Below are positions 16,439 through 26,096 of a stretch of 36,162 nt of DNA, in pieces. Each line of letters starts with the position of its first letter. Position 1 is the stretch's first letter. This DNA comes from Desulfobacterales bacterium. Lineage in GTDB: Bacteria > Desulfobacterota > Desulfobacteria > Desulfobacterales > JANQIE01. A program made the translations under genes and the position numbers. Where the stretch lies: positions 1 to 36,162 of the forward strand of contig JANQIE010000324.1 of the NCBI GenBank assembly GCA_028282295.1, in the 5' to 3' direction. Below the pieces are notes generated by a model. The model made no database searches. It had not been told where the DNA came from and worked only from the letters and a program-made list of their open reading frames with translations.

Positions 16439-16653
16439 TAGATAGGTCGCCGCCTTTCGGGCGATTTTCGGCCGGCGCCGTCATGTTGATGAATGCTACC
16501 ATTCACCGGCGGGACGGACGGCGCCAACGACAACGTTAACACGGTTTATGGTTTCATGCAAAACAAGGTCGGTGGGTCGGTGGGAAGGTTTTTAAACACG
16601 TCCTGCGGCTTAAGGGTGGATTTTTTTTGCGACCCCTTGCGTTTATAAATAGG

Positions 16654-16695
16654 GATCGCCCCCTCGATGACCGCAATGCGATACAGGGGGCGATC
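16654..16695 (-). terminator. Hairpin over the pfaA stop codon
   Basis: GATCGCCCCC (16654-16663) pairs perfectly with GGGGGCGATC (16686-16695), and the latter covers part of the pfaA stop codon. On the minus strand the stem is followed by CCTATTTATAAA. A 22-base loop and the lack of a T-run make intrinsic termination only moderately likely. The rest of 16446-16653 shows no gene. Confidence 0.45.
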
Positions 16696-19600
16696 ATGCT
16701 GCGGACACGGTGCGCTGCCGGAAGGCTTTTGCCAGGGTGGGGTCCATGACGGCTTCGTAGCCTTTACAGATGGCGATCACTTTTTCGGCGCTGTCCAGAA
16801 AGTAAATGTCACTGGTCATTTTGTGGGCGGTGGCGGACTTGACCTGCATCACGGCGGTGATATCGCCCTGGGGGAAGCGGCGACAGTACTGGCGGTAGGA
16901 TGCCGCGTAGCTTGGCAGGGACAGCAGTCCTTTTTGTTCGTGGCTCCAGATGATGCCCAACTGAAAGGCCGCGTCAAGGACCAGAGGATCGGCAATCCAG
17001 CGGCTGCGCAGGGGATCGCGAATCCAGCTTTTGGGCGGTGGCGCGGTCCGGAGTCTGGCCGCGATGGTGTCCGCGGTACAGGTGAGGATCTGCTTGATAC
17101 CGCGCAGTTCGTCGCCGTGGAACAAGATGGTGGCGTAGATTTTGTCGATGTCCATCGATTGCCCGGTGGTTTGCAGACCTGCGGCCGGCGCGATGGCCGG
17201 GGGCGCCGGGGGGGTGTTCGACAAAATGGCCCGCGCGCGCGAGTGAATGACTTCCCGGTTGTCTTGAACACCGTTGCGAATCTGCACGTCGACTTCAAAA
17301 TGGGCGCCGTTTTTGCGGGCTTTGCCCGATAGAAAACGGATCACTTTCTTCTGCTCGTCGAGACGAATCCCTTTGAGCAGGCGAATATCTTCCAGACCGG
17401 CCAGGACCAGCCCCGGATTCTGGTGCAAAGCCCCGTGGCCCAGCCATTCGGCGATCAGGGCAAAGGGGACCACCGGGGTGCCGTTCAGCACGTGGGCGTC
17501 GAGGATCGGATATGTCTGCGGGCTGACTTCACGCTTGATAAGTACTTTCAGGTCATCGGCCGGCGGCGGTGCCTGCTGGTCGACGGTCTGCTGTGGCCGG
17601 GCATGGGCGTTTGGCATCAGGCCGCTGCCCAGGATGACTTCCGCGGGTGGGTCATCGACGGTGGCCATTTCCGCCACCAGGGCGCGGGCCCCGGTGTCCA
17701 CGGGAATCAGATCGATGCCCCGGCGCTTGAATTCGGCTCTCAACGCGGGGGTGACCATGCCCCCGTCCCACGGTCCCCAATTGATGGCGACGATGCGCCT
17801 GTCCGGTTGGGCGGCGGCGATTTGCCGGGCGGTTTTGTTCAGCACCTCGTTGGCCATGGCATAGTCCACCTGACCTTGATTGCCGAAACGGCCGGCAACC
17901 GAGGAAAAGAGCACCACGTATTTCAAGGCGTCGTTTTGCGTTGCTGCCAGCAGGTTTTGCAGACCTTTTACTTTGGTAGCGAACACCAGTTCAAACTGTG
18001 CGGCGGTTTTGTCGGCTATGCGCCGGTCTTGCAAAACACCGGCGCCATGCACCACGGCGCGAATCGGGCCGCAGGTGGAGCGTATGTCTTTGCAGACTTG
18101 GCTGACGGCGGCTTTGTCACGGATATCAACGGCAAAGTAACAGGGCCGGGCGCCGGCTTTTGCCAGCCGGTCCAACGTGGCGCTGATTTCCCGGTTGGCC
18201 CGGTAGCGGCGGTAGTGTTTTTCGATCACTACCGGTGTCGCTTTTTGTCCGGCCAGATCGTGGTCGATGATCGCTTTTTTAATGGCGGCTTCGTCCTGAA
18301 GCGGCTGCAACCAGGCCGGCTCGTCAAAGGGGGCTTCCGATCGTCCCAGCAGTACGAGTTTGCAGCGCGTTGCATCGGCAAGCGCGCGGGCGGTGTGCGC
18401 CGTCACCCCACGGGCGCCGCCGGAAATCACCACCACATCCTCGGCGGTCAGGTCCGGTTTTGGATCGGTTTGGGTGTACGGTACGGGGGCTAGCGTCAGC
18501 AGGTGACGGCTGCCGGCTGTCAGGCCGATCTCAATGGGAGCGGAAGAGGCGCTGTGCAGCACTTGCGCCACGGCGGCTTGCGCCATGGTGTTGGTGTCCG
18601 TCCAGTCGGGATCGATATCGAGCGCGCGACAGGTTACGTTCGGCCATTCGATGGCGGCGGTTTTGGTCAGGCCGGCCAAGCCGCCGGGCATGGGATTGGC
18701 GATGGGGGCGTCCCCAAAACCGAAGGCGCCGTCGAGGCGTGAAATTGTGGCGAACAGGGCCCCGCTCAATTCTGCCGCCGCCGTCAACGCCGCGCAGGCG
18801 TGTTTGGCGGCCAGGAAAGCATTCTTTAAAAAAGCGGCGTCGGTGTCGGCGTTATCGCCCACGATGATCAGGCCGGCCACGCTGGTTCTGGTCTTCTCAT
18901 CCTGCAGAACGGTCACTAGTTCATCCAGGGGGAGAACTTCGGCGGCAATGTTCTCTTTCTTTAGCCGGTCGGCCATTGCAACCGCCAAACCGCCGGTGTC
19001 CGCGGTTAAATAGACAGTGTGTGTCGCGGGCAGGGTGATACGCATGTCCGATTGCAGGGCCGGGGCGGTTTCCACTCGGACGAGGCGGCGCTCAAGCGTT
19101 TGTGGCGTGGCGGTTGCCGCTGGTTGGGCGTCCGTAACGGGTTCGGTTGGTGTTTGGCCGGCAGGCTCGGCGCCGGTTTGATCGAGATACGCCAGGATCT
19201 GCCCCAGGGTTTTCAACCCACCCATCATATCGGGGGCCACTTGCGGGAGTCCCGGTTGCCTCTCTTCCAAGGCGGAGAGAATCTCCACTCGTTTGATGGA
19301 GTCGATGCCCAGATCCGCTTCGATGTCCATTTCCAGATCCAGGGTTTGCGTGGGATAGCCGGTCAGTTCGCTCACCACTTCAAGCAGGGTGGCTTTCAGA
19401 TGCGGTCCGGCGCTGGTTGACTCGGGCGGCGGGGCGGGTGCTTTTTCTTCCCCGGCAGGTGCGGCGGCGTTCGCTTGTGTAAAATAAGTGACGATCTGAC
19501 CGAGGGTTTTGAGGGTGCCCAGCATCTCCGGCTCCACACCGGGCAACCCCGGCATTTTTTCTTCCAGCGAGGAGAGGATTTCCACCCGCTTGATGGAATC

Positions 19601-22600
19601 GATCCCCAGGTCGGCTTCAATGTCCATGTCCATTCCCAGGGTTTCGGCCGGGTATCCGGTCAGTTCGCCGACAACGGCCAGCAAGGTGTCCTGCAGCACC
19701 GCGGCTTCCCGAACCACTGCATTTTCAGTGTCGGATGAGGGGGCGGTGTCCGCGGCTGTGGCCGCCAGAGCGTCTGCGGCTGGGCTGTCGAAGTGATTCA
19801 GGATTTGTCCCAGGGTCTTCAGGGTGCCCATCATCTCCGGTTCCACACCGGGCAGTCCCGGCATTTTTTCTTCCAGTGAGGAGAGGATTTCCACCCGTTT
19901 GATGGAATCGATGCCCAGATCGGCTTCAATGTCCATTTCCAGGTCCAGGGTCTCTTCCGGGTAGCCGGTCAACTCGCTGACGATGGCGAGCAGGGTCTTT
20001 GACAAATTTTGCGTCGCGGCGGGCGGAGTGGCTTTCTCCTGCGGTGTGGGCGAAGCGACCACCGGTTGCGGCGCGACCTCGGCGGCCACCGGGGGCGCCA
20101 CCGCCGGGGATGGCGGTGCGACCGGGGGCTTTACAGGGCGCACAATATTTTCGGGCGCGGCCGGGGCCAGCCCCAGGCTCGCTTCGGTGAGCCGTTGCGT
20201 GCTGTCCATCATCTGCTGCAGGGTGCGGCCGGCTTCTTGCTGGGTCTCCAGGAAACGTTGATGGGCTTGCGCGGTTTGCGCTTGAAGGACCTGCATCGAT
20301 TTGAGTCCTTCCTGCACGATGCTCAGGGCGTCCAGCAGCGGTTGCGACGAATCGGCCGGCGGCGTTGGGTGGGCGGCTGTCTTTTCCATGTCCTGCTCCC
20401 GTGGTGATGTTTGGGGTTGCGGCGTTGGGGCGTGATCTACCCGGGTTGCAAGCTGTGGCAGACGCGTGGCGGGGGGTGTCTGAGCGGTTGCCTGCTTCCC
20501 GGTAGTGGTTGCGACGGTTTTGGCTTCTTCCGGCTGGTGCTTTGATTTGCTTTTGCGTTGAGCTGCGGGCCGTTCGGGTGTTTCGGGACGATAGTTGGCC
20601 CCGGCGATGGGAATGTTCATCAGCGCCCGGCGGCTTTTGGGCGGCACCGGCTCCCATTTCGTGAGTGCCACCGGGTACCCGCCGGCCGCGAGTCGGGCCA
20701 GACAGTGGGCCAGATCGGCGATGCCGCTTTTGCGGCCGGCCGACGCGTCAACGGCCAGGGTCTGGACGGTTTCGTCGTCGGTCAGGATGGTTTGGATCAG
20801 GCCGCTGAGAACCGTTTTGGGACCGACTTCGATAAAGGTCCGCACACCGTCGGCGTATAGATTTTGGATTTGTTCGACAAAGTTCACCGGCGATACCAGT
20901 TGACGCGCCAGCAACTGCTTGGCGGCGGTTGTATCCTCCGGATAGGGCTGTGCCGTGGTGTTGGCGTAAACCGGCGTGGGGCTTGACTGTAGATCGACCT
21001 GTGCGACGCACTCGGCAAACGGCCGGCGCGCCGCTTCCACCAGGGGGCTGTGAAAGGCCGCGGCAACCGGAAGTCTTTTGCATTTTAATCCGGCAGCGTG
21101 GCATTTTTCCTCGGCCACGGCAATATCGGTTTCACTGCCGGACAAGACGCCTTGCCGGGGGCTGTTGCGGTTGGCCAGGATGACCTTCAGATCATGGTCT
21201 TCGATCAAACGGTCGATTTGAGCCAAGGGCGCGCTGACCGCCAACATGCCGCCGTTGGCAGGTGCACCGGAAGACTTGCCGGCCGCAGCCATGGCCTGTC
21301 CTCTGGCCACGGAAAGTTTCAAAAACGTGTCTTCGTCCAGACGGCCGGCGGCGCACAGGGCCGTCAGTTCGCCGTAGGAATGACCGCACACCGCATCCGG
21401 TTTGACACCGAAGTCGGTCAGGGTCTTGAACATGGCCAGACTCACCGCGCCGATGGCCGGTTGGGCGATATCGGTGGCGGTCAGGTTCTGCAACTGGCTT
21501 TGCTGTTTCCCGGGGGTGTGCGCCTTGGGGGGATAGATATAGTTGCTCAGCCGTCCCCGGTCGTTTGCCTGCGCGTTGGCGGCATCGATGGCGTTCAGGG
21601 CTTGGGGAAAACAGCAGGTCAGATCCTTGCCCATGCCGACGTACTGGCTGCCTTGTCCGGGAAACACCAATGCGGTTTTGCCGCTGTGCGGCTGGTTGTG
21701 AAAGTAAATATTGGTTTGGCCCGGTGGGCGGTGTGTCGCGTTGCCGTCCAGCCGTTGCCGGGCCTGGTTCAAGACTGCCAAGGTCCGGTTGACGGCGATG
21801 GGGTCGCCTTCAAGGCCGTCCACAACCATCACCAAACGGCTGGCGGCAGCCGGAGAAAAGGTTTGACGCGCGTCGGCCGCCAGTTCGGCCAAGTGCTTCT
21901 GGGTGGGGTGTTCCGTCAAGCGGTTTTCAAAGTCTTCCAATTGGGCGCGGATGGCCTGCGCGTTATCACCGGACAGGGCGATCAATTGTACTGAACCGTC
22001 CCAGGCAATCTCTTTTTTCCTGGGGTCGTATTCTTCCAGGACCACGTGAAAATTACTGCCGCCGAAACCAAAGGCGCTGACGCCACTGCGGCGCGGATGC
22101 CCGGTATTGGCCGGCCAGGGGCGGCTTTCGGTGTTTAAGTAAAAGGGGCTCTGCTCGATGTTCAGCTTGGGATCCGGCGTCTCGGCCTTCAGAGTGGGCG
22201 GCAATGTTTTATGGTACAGCGCCAGGGTAGCTTTGATCATGCCGGCGGCGCCGGCGGCCGCCTTGGTGTGGCCGATCATCGATTTTACGGTTCCCAGCGC
22301 GCAGCGATTGCCGTTGCGCCGGGCCGGGTCCGCGGATTCGCTGAACACCTGGTTCAGGGCACTGAATTCAACTGCGTCGCCGACCCGCGTGCCGGTCCCG
22401 TGTGCTTCCACCAGGTCGACCGTGGACGGATCGACGGCTGCCATGCGGTAGGCGTTACGCAAGGCTTTGGCCTGGCCCTCGGCCCGCGGGGCATAAATAC
22501 TTTGTGACTTGCCGTCGCTGGAAGAACCGATCGCTTTGATTACTGCGTAGATCCGGTCTCCGTCCCGTTCAGCATCCGCCAGCCGCTTGATGGCTAAAAT

Positions 22601-23449
22601 GCCGATCCCTTCGCCCAACACCGTGCCGTCGGCGTCTTTGGAGAAGGGGCGGGCATCGCCGGTGGCCGACAGAACCCGCGTTTTGGCAAAGCACATGTGC
22701 ATGAAGATGTCGTTGATGGCATCGACGCCGCCGCTCAACACCATGTCGCTGCGTCCGGTGGTCAATTCCATCAGGGCCAGATGCAGCGCACTCATGGAAC
22801 TGGCACAGGCCGCGTCGACCACGCAATTGGTGCCGCCCAGATTCAGACGGTTACTGATGCGGCCGGCCACGACATTGCCCAGTAGTCCCGGAAAGGAGTT
22901 TTCCTGCCACTTCACGTAACCGTCGCCGATCCGTTCGATAACATCTTCGGCGGTTTTGTCGTCGATACCTGAATTTTTCAATGCGCGTCGCCAGATGGGG
23001 TGCCCCAGGCGCGCACCTAAGGGGATCACCAGTTCCTGGGTGCCGGTAACCCCCAGGATGACACTGGTGCGCTCGCGGTCAAACGGCCGTTCGGCGTACC
23101 CGGCGTCTTCCAGGGCCATTTTGGCGGCAACCAGTCCAAGTAACTGGGAGGTGTCGGTTGCTTCGAGGATTGCCGGGGGGATGCCGAATTCCGCCGGATC
23201 AAAAGGGTAGGGCGATAGAAAACCGCCGCGCTTGCAGTAGGTGTGATCCGGTTTGTTCGGATCGGTGTGAAAATAATCGGATTCGGTCCAGTGGGTATCC
23301 GGCACGTCGGTGATGGCGTCGTGCCCCTGGCGCAGCAGGCGCCAGTAGCTTTTCAGGTCGTTTGATTTGGCGAACAGACATCCGATGCCGACGATGGCGG
23401 CCGGTGTGGTGGTTGGCGTTGTTTTGGGCTGATTTGGTTTTGGCGTCAT
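16694..23449 (-). CDS. pfaA: PfaA-like iterative lipid/polyketide synthase (KS-AT-ACP3-KR-DH)
   Basis: A 2251-residue multidomain synthase. The ketosynthase (about 18-470) has Cys215 (DAACASS), His350 (VEAHGTGT) and His394 (SMIGHTK). The acyltransferase (about 605-900) has Ser691 (GHSYGE) and His800 (FHSPLV). A proline/alanine-rich linker leads to three acyl carrier domains with phosphopantetheine sites Ser1182, Ser1285 and Ser1384, each in LGIDSIKRVEIL. A structural plus catalytic ketoreductase (about 1410-1950) shows SGGARGVTAHTA and VDYAMAN. The C-terminal double-hotdog dehydratase has His1986 (DAHVLNGTPVVP) and Asp2159 (LVLDAAFQ). The layout is that of PfaA of omega-3 fatty-acid synthases, but with only three ACPs and a full-length DH. 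No chain-length factor or thioesterase is present. It needs an enoyl reductase (pfaD, nearby) and a phosphopantetheinyl transferase (not in the window). The product is probably an unusual lipid or polyene (inference). Confidence 0.93.
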   Translation of the reverse strand: MTPKPNQPKTTPTTTPAAIVGIGCLFAKSNDLKSYWRLLRQGHDAITDVPDTHWTESDYFHTDPNKPDHTYCKRGGFLSPYPFDPAEFGIPPAILEATDTSQLLGLVAAKMALEDAGYAERPFDRERTSVILGVTGTQELVIPLGARLGHPIWRRALKNSGIDDKTAEDVIERIGDGYVKWQENSFPGLLGNVVAGRISNRLNLGGTNCVVDAACASSMSALHLALMELTTGRSDMVLSGGVDAINDIFMHMCFAKTRVLSATGDARPFSKDADGTVLGEGIGILAIKRLADAERDGDRIYAVIKAIGSSSDGKSQSIYAPRAEGQAKALRNAYRMAAVDPSTVDLVEAHGTGTRVGDAVEFSALNQVFSESADPARRNGNRCALGTVKSMIGHTKAAAGAAGMIKATLALYHKTLPPTLKAETPDPKLNIEQSPFYLNTESRPWPANTGHPRRSGVSAFGFGGSNFHVVLEEYDPRKKEIAWDGSVQLIALSGDNAQAIRAQLEDFENRLTEHPTQKHLAELAADARQTFSPAAASRLVMVVDGLEGDPIAVNRTLAVLNQARQRLDGNATHRPPGQTNIYFHNQPHSGKTALVFPGQGSQYVGMGKDLTCCFPQALNAIDAANAQANDRGRLSNYIYPPKAHTPGKQQSQLQNLTATDIAQPAIGAVSLAMFKTLTDFGVKPDAVCGHSYGELTALCAAGRLDEDTFLKLSVARGQAMAAAGKSSGAPANGGMLAVSAPLAQIDRLIEDHDLKVILANRNSPRQGVLSGSETDIAVAEEKCHAAGLKCKRLPVAAAFHSPLVEAARRPFAECVAQVDLQSSPTPVYANTTAQPYPEDTTAAKQLLARQLVSPVNFVEQIQNLYADGVRTFIEVGPKTVLSGLIQTILTDDETVQTLAVDASAGRKSGIADLAHCLARLAAGGYPVALTKWEPVPPKSRRALMNIPIAGANYRPETPERPAAQRKSKSKHQPEEAKTVATTTGKQATAQTPPATRLPQLATRVDHAPTPQPQTSPREQDMEKTAAHPTPPADSSQPLLDALSIVQEGLKSMQVLQAQTAQAHQRFLETQQEAGRTLQQMMDSTQRLTEASLGLAPAAPENIVRPVKPPVAPPSPAVAPPVAAEVAPQPVVASPTPQEKATPPAATQNLSKTLLAIVSELTGYPEETLDLEMDIEADLGIDSIKRVEILSSLEEKMPGLPGVEPEMMGTLKTLGQILNHFDSPAADALAATAADTAPSSDTENAVVREAAVLQDTLLAVVGELTGYPAETLGMDMDIEADLGIDSIKRVEILSSLEEKMPGLPGVEPEMLGTLKTLGQIVTYFTQANAAAPAGEEKAPAPPPESTSAGPHLKATLLEVVSELTGYPTQTLDLEMDIEADLGIDSIKRVEILSALEERQPGLPQVAPDMMGGLKTLGQILAYLDQTGAEPAGQTPTEPVTDAQPAATATPQTLERRLVRVETAPALQSDMRITLPATHTVYLTADTGGLAVAMADRLKKENIAAEVLPLDELVTVLQDEKTRTSVAGLIIVGDNADTDAAFLKNAFLAAKHACAALTAAAELSGALFATISRLDGAFGFGDAPIANPMPGGLAGLTKTAAIEWPNVTCRALDIDPDWTDTNTMAQAAVAQVLHSASSAPIEIGLTAGSRHLLTLAPVPYTQTDPKPDLTAEDVVVISGGARGVTAHTARALADATRCKLVLLGRSEAPFDEPAWLQPLQDEAAIKKAIIDHDLAGQKATPVVIEKHYRRYRANREISATLDRLAKAGARPCYFAVDIRDKAAVSQVCKDIRSTCGPIRAVVHGAGVLQDRRIADKTAAQFELVFATKVKGLQNLLAATQNDALKYVVLFSSVAGRFGNQGQVDYAMANEVLNKTARQIAAAQPDRRIVAINWGPWDGGMVTPALRAEFKRRGIDLIPVDTGARALVAEMATVDDPPAEVILGSGLMPNAHARPQQTVDQQAPPPADDLKVLIKREVSPQTYPILDAHVLNGTPVVPFALIAEWLGHGALHQNPGLVLAGLEDIRLLKGIRLDEQKKVIRFLSGKARKNGAHFEVDVQIRNGVQDNREVIHSRARAILSNTPPAPPAIAPAAGLQTTGQSMDIDKIYATILFHGDELRGIKQILTCTADTIAARLRTAPPPKSWIRDPLRSRWIADPLVLDAAFQLGIIWSHEQKGLLSLPSYAASYRQYCRRFPQGDITAVMQVKSATAHKMTSDIYFLDSAEKVIAICKGYEAVMDPTLAKAFRQRTVSAA

Positions 23450-23556
23450 AAATTGTGACCGGATCTTAATTTGTATGCTTCATGGCGGTTTGGGCGAAAA
23501 TGAAATCAGATGATGAAACCATGAAACTAAATGTCGTTTTTAAGTACAGGGAAATA

Positions 23557-23603
23557 AGGTTATTATCGTTTTGATCCTGGACCCCGGCCTTCGCCGGGGT
23601 GAC
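23557..23603. repeat. CCCCGGC-family dispersed repeat upstream of pfaA
   Basis: Nearly identical to 12891-12936: ATCGTTTTGATCCTGGACC followed by the CCCCGGC-CTTC-GCCGGGG hairpin and GGGGTGAC. A second GGCCGGGGTGAC fragment follows immediately at 23611-23622. It lies 108 bases upstream of the pfaA start. Confidence 0.8.
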
Positions 23604-23647
23604 GAGGGGGGCCGGGGTGACAAAAGGATAACGTTTCGTAACAAAAA

Positions 23648-23736
23648 GACAACGTTCGTACTGGATCGTTCAAAAGGACGACGTTTTTTACTGGATCGTT
23701 CAAAAGGACAACGTTTCTTACTGGATCGTTTTATAT
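23648..23736. repeat. Three tandem 29-30-bp repeats between pfaA and its neighbour
   Basis: Units at 23648-23676, 23677-23706 and 23707-23736 share the pattern GAC(A/G)ACGTT....TACTGGATCGTT, with a decayed fourth unit from about 23624. There are no unique spacers, so it is not a CRISPR array. It lies in the 371-base divergent region between pfaA and the MerR-like gene and could be a regulator-binding array. No gene is seen in 23450-23820. Confidence 0.8.
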
Positions 23737-23820
23737 AAGGTATCAATTTCCGTTTTGCAAGCAAATGAGGAAAAAAATAAAGTTGATATATTGATATGAC
23801 AAGTATACAATCTGGTCATC

Positions 23821-24375
23821 ATGATAGAATACTATACAAACCGTGAATTGGCTGACTGTTTTGGGGTAAAATTAGCCAAATGGAAACGGTGGTCGCGTGA
23901 GTTTCTGCCGCCGGATCCCCTTGGCGGTCTGCAGTCCGGCTATGCGCGTCAATATGTTCCGGATGACGCGTTCAAGGTGATGCTGGGCGGACATTTGGTG
24001 GCTGAATTGAAATTTGCGGTTCCCCAGGCACGTCAAATCCTGACGGATCTCAAGCCCTGGTTGAAGCGCAGGAATTTTCACTTTGATTTTGCCGGTCGGC
24101 GGCAAACGGCGCAAGGTGCGCAGATACACGTTACCCGGTATCGAATCGTCATTCAACAGGCCCGGTCGCGCGCTGCGGTGTTTCGCTATGAGGTGGTGGG
24201 GATCATCGACAAGCGGCATATCACCTATCAGGGGTATCCCGCCTATCAAACGTTGTCGGTGGAAGAATCGCTGGTGACCGCGAAAACACCCGCGGCTGAG
24301 TTTCACGGGCAGCCCGGCCGTCTATTGGAAATCTCCCTGTTTTTCGAATGGGTCAGACAGAAGCTCAAGGCGTGA
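23821..24375 (+). CDS. MerR-like regulator divergent from pfaA
   Basis: A 184-residue protein. The N-terminal about 60 residues resemble a MerR-type winged helix: YYTNRELADCFGVKLAKWKRW then RQYVPDDAFKVMLGGHLV. The remainder (LKPWLKRRNFHFDFAGR..., ending FFEWVRQKLKA) matches no domain I recognise. No cysteine metal-binding motif is present. The ATG follows AT-rich DNA with two direct TTGATAT units (23783-23797) but a poor ribosome-binding site. It lies head-to-head with pfaA and tail-to-tail with pfaD (30-base gap), so it is the obvious candidate to control the two synthase genes. This is inference from position. Confidence 0.72.
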   Translation: MIEYYTNRELADCFGVKLAKWKRWSREFLPPDPLGGLQSGYARQYVPDDAFKVMLGGHLVAELKFAVPQARQILTDLKPWLKRRNFHFDFAGRRQTAQGAQIHVTRYRIVIQQARSRAAVFRYEVVGIIDKRHITYQGYPAYQTLSVEESLVTAKTPAAEFHGQPGRLLEISLFFEWVRQKLKA

Positions 24376-24405
24376 AGCAGGGGTTGTTCTATCGATATGT
24401 CAATT

Positions 24406-26043
24406 TCAGGTCAACGCATCAATCTCGTCCAACGTGCACGGTCTGATTCCGGCCGGCAGCACAACGCCCTGATTGCGTAATCCGGCAATGCGCGTCATCA
24501 CCGCGGCACCGTATAACAGGTTCATGGCCACGGTGACTGTGTGGCGGTTTTCCAGTTTTTCCAGAAAACTCCCCTTGACCCATTCGTTAAAGGCCCCGAT
24601 GGCCGGACCGCACCAGATCTGGTAGTCGATGCGGCGGGTCGGTTCGCCGGCATTGGCCCAGTTGGAGGAAAGTCCCAGGTAGGCACGAAAAACAAGGGCC
24701 ATCTTGTGGTGCGGATCTTTTTCAGCCCGTTCGATTTGGCGGGGGTCGCGTTCCTCGAAGAACGTGCGGGTTGATTGCCATTGTTCTTCGAACGTGCGGC
24801 GGAAGAAATCTTTTTCCAGGTGGGCCCGTTCTTTGGCCGGAATCGTGTCGTACCGGTCGTGGCGCCGATAGAGTTCATAAAGTTTGGCGGCCCGTTGGGC
24901 AAACATGGTGCCGCGTTTGAGCACCTGTACCTTGACGCCCATTTCGAACATGTCGGCCGCCGGCGCCATGGTGACATCGGCCTGCCCGGCTTCCACCAGC
25001 ATTTTGCGCACGGTCTCCGAGGTGCCGGCCTCGACACAGGCCTGATTAACGGTGCCGGTGAGAATGTAGGCTGCGCCCATGGCAAACGCGGCCGCCGCCG
25101 AGTCCGGGGTGGCAATCCCGCCGCCCAGGCCGACCCGCACCGGTTTGGCCCGGGGATGACGAGACGCTATTTTGTCGCGCAGGGCGATCATGGTGGGAAG
25201 CAGCGCCAGGGCCGGTCGATTGTCGGTGTGACCACCGGAATCCGCTTCCGCTGAAATGTCATCCGCCATGGCGATATGCGCCGCCAATTCGGCTTCGTCC
25301 GCTTCGAGCAGGTTTTGTTCAACCAGTGCACGCAGCCATTTTTCAGGCGGCGGCGACAGGAATCTGCGGGCCACCTCCACGCGTGACACCTTGGCGATCA
25401 CCTTGTTTGGACATTCGATAACGCCGTCTGAATTGCGGCGGATGCCCTTGACGCGGTAGTAAACCAGGGGCAAGGTGAGATCGAGATAGGCGGATGCGCT
25501 GATCCGCCGCACGTTGCGCTCATGATATAGTTTGGCCAGCGCCAGTTCCAGGGCCGGATCATGGGGGCTGTGGATCAGGTTAAAACCGAACGGCCGGCCT
25601 TCCAGGCGCTGCTCACATTGGTCGATGGCCGCTTGGACTTGCGCGTAGGTAAGCCCGGCTGCGCCGAAAAATCCGAGCATGCCGGCCTTGCCCGCCGCCG
25701 CAACCATGTCCACTGAAGTGATCCCGTTGGCCATGGCACCGGCCACGTAGGCGTATTTCAGGTTGTGGTCGGCTTTAAAATTGGCATCCCCCAGGTTTTG
25801 CGGGAGCAGGGAAGGGACGTAGGCGCACAGCGGATAACACCCGGCCGGCGGCGCTGAATCGGCGCTGAGCGTCACTTTGCCGCCGCTTGCGATTGCGGCC
25901 TGCCCATCCACGGAAACGAGCACCAACGGTTTTCGAACGTTAAGGACCGCCTCCCGGATCGCATCCGGTGAAATTTGGGGCGGTATGTCGCCCGGTTCCC
26001 ACCAGCCGTGGGATACTTGCATCGTATTCGCGGCAACCTGCAT
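24406..26043 (-). CDS. pfaD: PfaD-like FMN-dependent enoyl reductase
   Basis: A 545-residue TIM-barrel protein of the nitronate monooxygenase-like PfaD family. Visible features: SVDMVAAAGKAGMLGFFGAAG near the N-terminal third, FGFNLIHSPHDP, ADSGGHTDNRP, and the FMN-phosphate region VGLGGGIATPDSAAAAF and GTVNQACVEAGTS. The C-terminal PfaD-specific region has RTFFEERDP, YQIWCGPAIGAFNEWV. In polyunsaturated fatty acid synthases this subunit reduces enoyl intermediates on the ACPs in trans, supplying an activity that the PfaA-like protein lacks. An AAGGA site lies about 11 bases before the ATG; a second ATG seven codons in is possible. The gene is separated from pfaA by the MerR-like gene on the other strand, so it needs its own promoter. 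Confidence 0.93.
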   Translation of the reverse strand: MQVAANTMQVSHGWWEPGDIPPQISPDAIREAVLNVRKPLVLVSVDGQAAIASGGKVTLSADSAPPAGCYPLCAYVPSLLPQNLGDANFKADHNLKYAYVAGAMANGITSVDMVAAAGKAGMLGFFGAAGLTYAQVQAAIDQCEQRLEGRPFGFNLIHSPHDPALELALAKLYHERNVRRISASAYLDLTLPLVYYRVKGIRRNSDGVIECPNKVIAKVSRVEVARRFLSPPPEKWLRALVEQNLLEADEAELAAHIAMADDISAEADSGGHTDNRPALALLPTMIALRDKIASRHPRAKPVRVGLGGGIATPDSAAAAFAMGAAYILTGTVNQACVEAGTSETVRKMLVEAGQADVTMAPAADMFEMGVKVQVLKRGTMFAQRAAKLYELYRRHDRYDTIPAKERAHLEKDFFRRTFEEQWQSTRTFFEERDPRQIERAEKDPHHKMALVFRAYLGLSSNWANAGEPTRRIDYQIWCGPAIGAFNEWVKGSFLEKLENRHTVTVAMNLLYGAAVMTRIAGLRNQGVVLPAGIRPCTLDEIDALT

Positions 26044-26096
26044 GGTTCGTGCAATCCTTTCAACAAGCTGTGTAGCGGGGGTTAAAGAAAAACCTT

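Noticed and set aside
17423..18493. Long open frame on the plus strand opposite pfaA (356 codons), and similar ones at 21098-21994 and elsewhere under pfaA
   Set aside because: They lie fully antisense to clear catalytic domains, show glycine/valine-rich shadow composition and have no recognisable motif.
23648..23736. Possible CRISPR array
   Set aside because: The 29-30-bp units are directly tandem with no unique spacers, and no cas gene is nearby.
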